Shown in pieces: positions 59,524 to 64,000 of a DNA stretch of 64,000 nt. Numbering within the stretch: the first letter of the stretch is position 1; each line of letters starts with the position of its first letter. The translations under genes and the position numbers were made by a program. This stretch comes from Mucilaginibacter aquatilis (GTDB taxonomy: Bacteria > Bacteroidota > Bacteroidia > Sphingobacteriales > Sphingobacteriaceae): positions 1-64,000 of the forward strand of contig NZ_WQLA01000001.1 in the NCBI RefSeq assembly GCF_009755275.1, read 5' to 3'. The notes under the pieces are model-generated. The model did no database searches. It worked only from the letters and a program-made list of their open reading frames with translations, and was not told where the DNA came from.

Positions 59524-61470
59524 ATGGCAAAAAAACAAGAAGCAGAAAAAGAATTGAAATCTAAACAGGCTGAGCTGGAGACAGTTGGTTCTGTAAAAGA
59601 GAAAGAAAACATTGAGTCAGAAGCTGATTCAATTTCTATTGATGAAATCAAATCAAAAATCGCAGCAGCACAGGCAGACTTTGACTGGGATGCAGACGAC
59701 AAAAAATTTGGTAACTACAGCGATGCTGAGCGTGAAAAATTTGAGCAAATGTACGATGGTACTTTCAACTCAATTAACCAAGGCGAAATCATCACAGGTA
59801 CTGTAGTAAACATCAATAACAAAGACGTGGTATTAAACATCGGTTTCAAATCTGATGGTATGGTCTCATTGTCTGAATTCCGTGATATGCCTGATTTGAA
59901 AATCGGCGATGCTGTTGACGTATTCGTTGAGTCGCAGGAAGATGCTAACGGTCAGTTGGTACTTTCACGCAAACGTGCTAAAACACAAAAATCATGGGAG
60001 CGCATTAATGATGCATTAACTAACGACGAAATCATCACAGGCTTTGTTAAGAGCCGTACTAAAGGTGGTTTAATTGTTGATATAATGGGCGTTGAAGCCT
60101 TCTTACCAGGTTCACAAATCGATATCAAGCCTATTCGCGATTACGATGTGTACGTTGGTAAAACTATGGAGTTCAAAGTTGTTAAAATCAACCACGAGTT
60201 TAAAAACGTAGTGGTATCACACAAAGTGTTGATTGAAGACGATTTAGAAAACCAAAAAATTGAAATTGTTGCCCGCCTTGAAAAAGGTCAGGTATTGGAA
60301 GGTACCGTTAAAAACATTACCGATTTCGGTGTATTCATCGACCTTGGTGGCGTAGACGGCTTACTTCACATTACTGATATCTCTTGGGGCCGTATTGAGC
60401 ATCCGAAAGAAGTATTGGCATTGGATCAGAAGATCAACGTTGTTGTTCTTGACTTTGATGACGAGAAAAAACGTATTGCTCTGGGCTTAAAACAATTAAC
60501 TCCTCACCCTTGGCAAAACCTTGACGAAGCTATCCAGGTAGGTTCTAAAGTAAAAGGTAAAATTGTTACCGTTGCTGATTACGGCGCATTCCTTGAAATC
60601 ACCCCTGGTGTTGAAGGTTTGATCCACGTATCAGAAATGTCATGGTCACAAAACCTGCGTAACCCTCAGGAATTCCTTAAAGTTGGTGACGAAGTTGAAG
60701 CTCAGGTTTTAACTTTAGACCGCGAGGAGCGCAAAATGAGCTTAGGTATTAAACAATTAACTCCTGATCCATGGCAAAATGCTGCTGAGCGTTACTCTGT
60801 AGGTACTCAGCACGTTGCTACAGTTAAAAACATGACCAACTTTGGTGTGTTTGTTGAACTGGAAGACGGAATTGACGGCTTAATCCATATCTCTGACCTT
60901 TCATGGTCTAAAAAAGTAAATCACCCTAACGAGTTTACTAAAGTAGGCGAAAAATTAGACGTGGTTGTTTTAGAACTTGATGTTGAGAACCGCAAATTAA
61001 GCTTAGGCCACAAACAACTGGAAGAAAACCCTTGGGATACTTTTGAAACTATCTTCACTGTAGATTCAGTTCATGAAGGTACTGTATTAAAAGTAACTGA
61101 TAAAGGTGCCGTTGTAGCTCTTCCTTACGGTGTTGAAGGCTTTGCTCCTACCAAACACTTAGTTAAAGAAGACGGCAAATCTTTAAAAGCTGAAGAAACT
61201 GCTGAATTCAAAATTATTGAGTTTGGAAAAGACAACAAGCGTATCGTTATCTCTCACTCTCGTATTTGGGAAGATGTACGTGCAGAAGCCAGAGTTCAAG
61301 ACTTTGAAAACCGCAAAAAAGAAGCGAAAGCTGCTAACAGTGCTGTTAAAAAAGTAAAAGAATCTGTTGAGAAATCAACCCTTGGCGACCTGAGCGTATT
61401 AGCTCAATTAAAAGAGCAGATGGAAGGTGCTGAAAACAAAGCACGCAAATCTAACGAGGATTCTAAATAG
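59524..61470 (+). CDS. rpsA: 30S ribosomal protein S1
   Basis: A 648-residue S1 with six S1 RNA-binding repeats, each carrying patterns such as ITGTVVNINNKDVVLNIGFKSDGMVSLSEF, LEGTVKNITDFGVFIDLGGVDGLLHITDISWGRIEHPKEVL, and ATVKNMTNFGVFVELEDGIDGLIHISDLSW. It binds mRNA and helps translation initiation on the small subunit. An acidic and lysine-rich N-terminal extension of about 80 residues precedes the first repeat. The ATG at 59524 is supported by a ribosome-site-like AAGGAG; an earlier TTG is not. It has its own promoter and terminator and biased codons as expected for high expression. Confidence 0.95.
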   Translation: MAKKQEAEKELKSKQAELETVGSVKEKENIESEADSISIDEIKSKIAAAQADFDWDADDKKFGNYSDAEREKFEQMYDGTFNSINQGEIITGTVVNINNKDVVLNIGFKSDGMVSLSEFRDMPDLKIGDAVDVFVESQEDANGQLVLSRKRAKTQKSWERINDALTNDEIITGFVKSRTKGGLIVDIMGVEAFLPGSQIDIKPIRDYDVYVGKTMEFKVVKINHEFKNVVVSHKVLIEDDLENQKIEIVARLEKGQVLEGTVKNITDFGVFIDLGGVDGLLHITDISWGRIEHPKEVLALDQKINVVVLDFDDEKKRIALGLKQLTPHPWQNLDEAIQVGSKVKGKIVTVADYGAFLEITPGVEGLIHVSEMSWSQNLRNPQEFLKVGDEVEAQVLTLDREERKMSLGIKQLTPDPWQNAAERYSVGTQHVATVKNMTNFGVFVELEDGIDGLIHISDLSWSKKVNHPNEFTKVGEKLDVVVLELDVENRKLSLGHKQLEENPWDTFETIFTVDSVHEGTVLKVTDKGAVVALPYGVEGFAPTKHLVKEDGKSLKAEETAEFKIIEFGKDNKRIVISHSRIWEDVRAEARVQDFENRKKEAKAANSAVKKVKESVEKSTLGDLSVLAQLKEQMEGAENKARKSNEDSK

Positions 61471-61491
61471 TCATTAAATTCTCCCTTTTAT

Positions 61492-61525
61492 AAAAGCCTG
61501 TGCCTCAAAGCACAGGCTTTTTTTT
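61492..61525 (+). terminator. terminator of rpsA
   Basis: AAAAGCCTGTGC pairs with GCACAGGCTTTTTTTT around CTCAAA; very strong. Confidence 0.93.
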
Positions 61526-61647
61526 GGTATTTTTTTTGCTGTATGTTGTATCAGTAAGCCCTTTTTAATCGTATTATAATAAACTTTAACTCAGTAAATG
61601 CGTAATTTTACCACGCCTTAACACATTTACTATTATAAGAATATATT

Positions 61648-62223
61648 ATGCCTACAGGGACAAAACTCTACAACCCCCTAACCCAAAAAACGTTTCATGT
61701 GTTACACAGCGCTCAAGATACCGGCGGCGAATACGTACGTTTTAAATGTGTGGCTAATGCCGAAAGCAAAAAGAAAAGCGGCTTTGTACACATACACCCT
61801 TCGCAAACAGAAATTATAACCGTTGAATCGGGAAGCATGATTGCTGTTGTGAACGGTAAAAAGGTTCGGTATGATGCCGGCGAAATGCTAGTTATAAAAC
61901 CGGGCGATGCCCACCAATGGTGGAACGCAAGTGCAACTCAGGAACTGACATTGATTACTGAAGTAAGACCTGCTCTAAAAACAGAGCAACTGTACAGAAC
62001 TACATGTGCTTTTGCGCAAGCCAAACACAACGATTCGGCAAATGGCCCGAATTTATTACACCTTGCCGTTATGCTTGATCATTACTCAGATATGTACGTA
62101 GTAGCCGGCAAATGGACACTGCTCAAAAAAGCAGCATTCAAAATAATGGCTGCCATAGGCCGCTTAAAAGGCTACACTGCCGAATTGCCTTACAAACAGT
62201 TAGCAACCGATACCGGCCGATAA
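61648..62223 (+). CDS. cupin-domain protein
   Basis: A 191-residue cytosolic protein with one cupin barrel near residues 45-120: FVHIHPSQTEIITVESGSMIAVVNGKKVRYDAGEMLVIKPGDAHQWWNAS. The histidines and glutamate there are positioned to bind a metal. A helical C-terminal region (LKKAAFKIMAAIGRLKGYTAELPY) is not recognised. The function is unknown; cupins of this sort are often isomerases, dioxygenases or sensors. A long hairpin lies just after the stop. Confidence 0.7.
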   Translation: MPTGTKLYNPLTQKTFHVLHSAQDTGGEYVRFKCVANAESKKKSGFVHIHPSQTEIITVESGSMIAVVNGKKVRYDAGEMLVIKPGDAHQWWNASATQELTLITEVRPALKTEQLYRTTCAFAQAKHNDSANGPNLLHLAVMLDHYSDMYVVAGKWTLLKKAAFKIMAAIGRLKGYTAELPYKQLATDTGR

Positions 62224-62228
62224 TCTTA

Positions 62229-62284
62229 ATATGATAACATATAACAAGCCCGGTTAAGGCACGGCTTATTGTATGTTATCATAT
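62229..62284. repeat. long intergenic hairpin after the cupin gene
   Basis: ATATGATAACATA (62229-62241) and its exact reverse complement (62272-62284) enclose a second partial stem (AACAAGCC / GGCTTATT). It lies 6 bases after the cupin stop with no T-run. It may end or protect the transcript; its arms also resemble a small operator pair. Confidence 0.7.
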
Positions 62285-62308
62285 ATTCTCAATCTTGCAG
62301 CTAATGCA

Positions 62309-62316
62309 TACTTTTG
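62309..62316 (+). promoter_or_regulatory. -7 element for the GT8 gene
   Basis: TACTTTTG, exact TAnnTTTG match, 6 bases before the ATG at 62323. Confidence 0.5.
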
Positions 62317-62322
62317 CAACCA

Positions 62323-63222
62323 ATGCCTAATTTGGTTAAAAAGCCTTTGAACACACATTCCATAGCCGTTACGTTTGATGATAATTACATGCAGCACGCC
62401 TGCGTTATGTTGCAATCATTAAACACTCACCTAACCAGCGATGTTAGGGTATTTTGTATATACAACAATCTTAAAGAAAAAAGCAGGCAGCTCCTTAATA
62501 AACATTTTGCTGGTAGTAAAATCAAACTTGAGTTTATTGAGTTTGATAAAGCAGTTTTGCCATTATTACCTATCAAGGAAAATGATCATGTGTCTGAAGC
62601 TGCATTTTTCAGAATATGGTTACCATACCTGCTGCCCGGAGAAAAACAGGTACTGTTTCTGGATACCGATTTGATAGTTAACGGAGATATAAGTCCTCCC
62701 TTACAATTGGATATTTCCGCCTATCCTGTGGCTGCCATTCCAGACAGCATGAGTGAGGAGAAAAAGGCAACGCTTGGCATACTTCCAACATCGCATTATT
62801 TCAATTCAGGTGTAATGTTAATGAACCTGGTTTATTTCAGGCAACATGACCTAACGCAAAAACTATCAGAATTTATAACCAATTTTCCGCAATTATGTGA
62901 GTTTTGGGATCAGGATGCGTTCAACGGCGTTATTAAAGGCAATTTTTATGTGCTGGAACCAAAGTACAACGCGCAATCCTGGCACTTTGATAAAAATTGT
63001 AATGAAAGATTTATAGAAGTTGCCACTAACCCGGCAATTGTTCATTTTACCGGGGCAGGCCCTAATAAGCCATGGTTATTTCATAACCAACATCCGCTTA
63101 AAAAACTGTATTACCATTACCTGGTAAAAACGCCTTTTGCAGGTTATATACCTCCTGATATTCCACGTAGCTGGCGCATTTTCAGGGTAATTCGTTTTAT
63201 GATATACAAGTATCTGTCATAA
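62323..63222 (+). CDS. glycosyltransferase family 8 protein
   Basis: A 299-residue GT8-fold enzyme. It has the donor-binding N-terminus (HSIAVTFDDNYMQHACVMLQSL), the metal-binding DxD in FLDTDLIVNGDI, the family segment YFNSGVMLMNL and the C-terminal IVHFTGAGPNKPWLF that binds the sugar nucleotide. GT8 enzymes transfer galactose or glucose to LPS or to protein. No LPS cluster is nearby, so the acceptor is unknown. The ATG at 62323 follows the promoter box by 6 bases. Confidence 0.86.
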   Translation: MPNLVKKPLNTHSIAVTFDDNYMQHACVMLQSLNTHLTSDVRVFCIYNNLKEKSRQLLNKHFAGSKIKLEFIEFDKAVLPLLPIKENDHVSEAAFFRIWLPYLLPGEKQVLFLDTDLIVNGDISPPLQLDISAYPVAAIPDSMSEEKKATLGILPTSHYFNSGVMLMNLVYFRQHDLTQKLSEFITNFPQLCEFWDQDAFNGVIKGNFYVLEPKYNAQSWHFDKNCNERFIEVATNPAIVHFTGAGPNKPWLFHNQHPLKKLYYHYLVKTPFAGYIPPDIPRSWRIFRVIRFMIYKYLS

Positions 63223-63259
63223 GCGTACAATCAATTACCTAATTGCTTACCATTTTTTT

Positions 63260-63267
63260 TACCTTTG
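63260..63267 (+). promoter_or_regulatory. -7 element for pyrR
   Basis: TACCTTTG, exact match, 18 bases before the ATG at 63286. Confidence 0.5.
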
Positions 63268-63285
63268 CCCAAATCTACTTCAACG

Positions 63286-63828
63286 ATGCAGAATTTGACG
63301 TTGCTTGATGGCCCTAAGTTTCAAATTACTATTCAGCGCCTTTGCAGGCAACTGATAGAAAATCATAACGACTTTTCAAACGCTATTTTAATTGGGATCC
63401 AGCCAAGGGGTATTTACCTGGCCCGCAGGGTTGCTGATGAATTGCGTAAAATTTTGAACAAGCCAATTCTTCAGGGCGATTTGGATATTACCTTTTACCG
63501 CGATGATTTTCGCAGGCGCGAAGGTCCGCTGGTGCCCAATCAAACTAAAATAGATTTTATTATTGAAGGCAAGAACGTAGTATTGATGGACGACGTGCTT
63601 TGGACAGGCCGTACTATTAGGGCTGCCATGGATGCCATGCTGGCGTTTGGCCGTCCGGGTAAGGTTGAATTGCTCACACTGGTTGACCGTAGATATTCAA
63701 GACACATACCTGTAACTGCTGACTATACTGGCATTGAGGTGGATTCCATTGCATCACAAAAGGTTGTTGTAAGCTGGAAAGAAACCGATGGCGAAGACAA
63801 GATAGTGTTACTATCTGAAGAGTTATAA
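63286..63828 (+). CDS. pyrR: bifunctional pyr operon regulator / uracil phosphoribosyltransferase
   Basis: A 180-residue PyrR-type phosphoribosyltransferase. The PRPP-binding loop is VVLMDDVLWTGRTIRAAMDAM (the DDVLxTGRT signature of PyrR), with LIGIQPRGIYLARRVADEL and LDITFYRDDFRRREGP also typical. In Gram-positive bacteria PyrR binds pyr mRNA with UMP to stop transcription; here pyrB follows after 108 bases, consistent with local pyrimidine control. A longer frame from a TTG at 63265 is unlikely because the promoter box overlaps it. Confidence 0.92.
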   Translation: MQNLTLLDGPKFQITIQRLCRQLIENHNDFSNAILIGIQPRGIYLARRVADELRKILNKPILQGDLDITFYRDDFRRREGPLVPNQTKIDFIIEGKNVVLMDDVLWTGRTIRAAMDAMLAFGRPGKVELLTLVDRRYSRHIPVTADYTGIEVDSIASQKVVVSWKETDGEDKIVLLSEEL

Positions 63829-63936
63829 ATGATGTGGGGTTTCGAAGTTCAATTCGGAATCTGAACGTTATCTTCTCTCAAAACAACAAGACTGAATCAA
63901 ATCTGAAATCGAAAACTCGATATCCGAAAATAAAAA
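63829..63936. other. pyrR-pyrB gap with inverted-repeat motifs
   Basis: Contains GTTCAATTC/GAATCTGAAC (an imperfect hairpin, 63847-63866) and CTGAAATCG/CGATATCCG wording that resembles the motif between iscS and iscU. No convincing PyrR attenuator (hairpin plus T-run) can be drawn, so the repeat explanation is favoured. Confidence 0.4.
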
Positions 63937-64000
63937 ATGGGACTAAGCACAAGACACTTATTAGGCATTAAAGATTTAAACCGCAACGATATTGAGCTCA
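63937..64000 (+). CDS. pyrB: aspartate carbamoyltransferase, N-terminal fragment (runs off the window)
   Basis: Only 21 codons are in the window, but they read MGLSTRHLLGIKDLNRNDIE, the standard N-terminus of the catalytic chain of aspartate transcarbamoylase, the first committed step of pyrimidine synthesis. The place directly after pyrR supports this. The gene continues beyond the right edge. Confidence 0.8.
   Translation, partial: MGLSTRHLLGIKDLNRNDIEL

Noticed and set aside
63829..63936. Classical PyrR attenuator before pyrB
   Set aside because: No strong hairpin followed by a T-run and no recognisable PyrR binding loop.

Overview
The window looks like chromosomal DNA of a Bacteroidota member, most likely family Sphingobacteriaceae (Mucilaginibacter/Pedobacter-like). 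This rests on protein families largely confined to that phylum: a type IX secretion CHU/gliding C-terminal sorting domain with a PorP/SprF partner, GLPGLI and TonB-dependent outer-membrane proteins, a Bacteroidetes-type GlmU-like protein, and a LysS with a long C-terminal extension. It also rests on promoters: at least fifteen genes are preceded by the Bacteroidota -7 element TAnnTTTG, often only 3-25 bases before the start codon, with few Shine-Dalgarno sequences. I see no rRNA, tRNA, CRISPR array, transposase, integrase or prophage. Most of the window is ordinary core genome with small accessory patches.

Layout. 0.2-5.4 kb: SugE-like exporter with a Crp/Fnr regulator; an ECF sigma factor followed by a membrane protein joining an anti-sigma-like N-terminus to an HtrA-like trypsin domain; a run of very small Asp/Ser/Thr-rich lipoproteins; a DUF2383 protein and an unlisted 55-residue lipoprotein. 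5.4-12.4 kb: lipoprotein esterase, ModF-like double ABC ATPase, the menaquinone (futalosine pathway) enzyme MqnC, two ferritin-like proteins with Tat-type signals. 12.5-21.8 kb: ScpB, an acidic small protein, an acyltransferase-like protein, a gluzincin peptidase with an XRE regulator and the muropeptide ligase Mpl, an Rrf2 regulator with its NAD(P)-binding target gene, then GlmU-like/TpiA/PrmA and ribosomal protein L31. 22-31 kb: iscS-iscU-iscA, acyl-CoA synthetase, YwbE, DUF4397 lipoprotein, LysS, Ung. 31-36 kb: Lrp regulator, DtxR/MntR regulator translationally coupled to an Nramp-UspA fusion transporter, SmpB, Pcm. 36-40 kb: SprF plus a 1207-residue PKD surface protein. 40-51 kb: tandem TetA-like transporters, a GH13 amylase, a penicillin-acylase-family protein, SYLF protein, LuxE-like protein, PH-SHOCT protein, MarR-like regulator. 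51-57 kb: GLPGLI-TonB operon, RES/Xre toxin-antitoxin, TyrS. 57-64 kb: class IV aminotransferase, AcpH-like protein, ribosomal protein S1, cupin, GT8 glycosyltransferase, PyrR and the first codons of PyrB.

The most informative non-coding signals are perfect or near-perfect inverted repeats placed at starts: matching operators in front of both genes of the Rrf2 pair, a MntR-type operator before the manganese regulon, two tandem 16-bp palindromes at the GLPGLI-TonB promoter, an inverted repeat around the toxin-antitoxin promoter, and 27- and 30-bp palindromes before an esterase and a DUF4397 gene. A family of intergenic hairpin repeats lies between housekeeping genes, including inside the isc cluster. 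I did not find a clearly undescribed large system; the best candidate for new biology is the sigma factor/anti-sigma-protease fusion with its neighbouring micro-lipoproteins.
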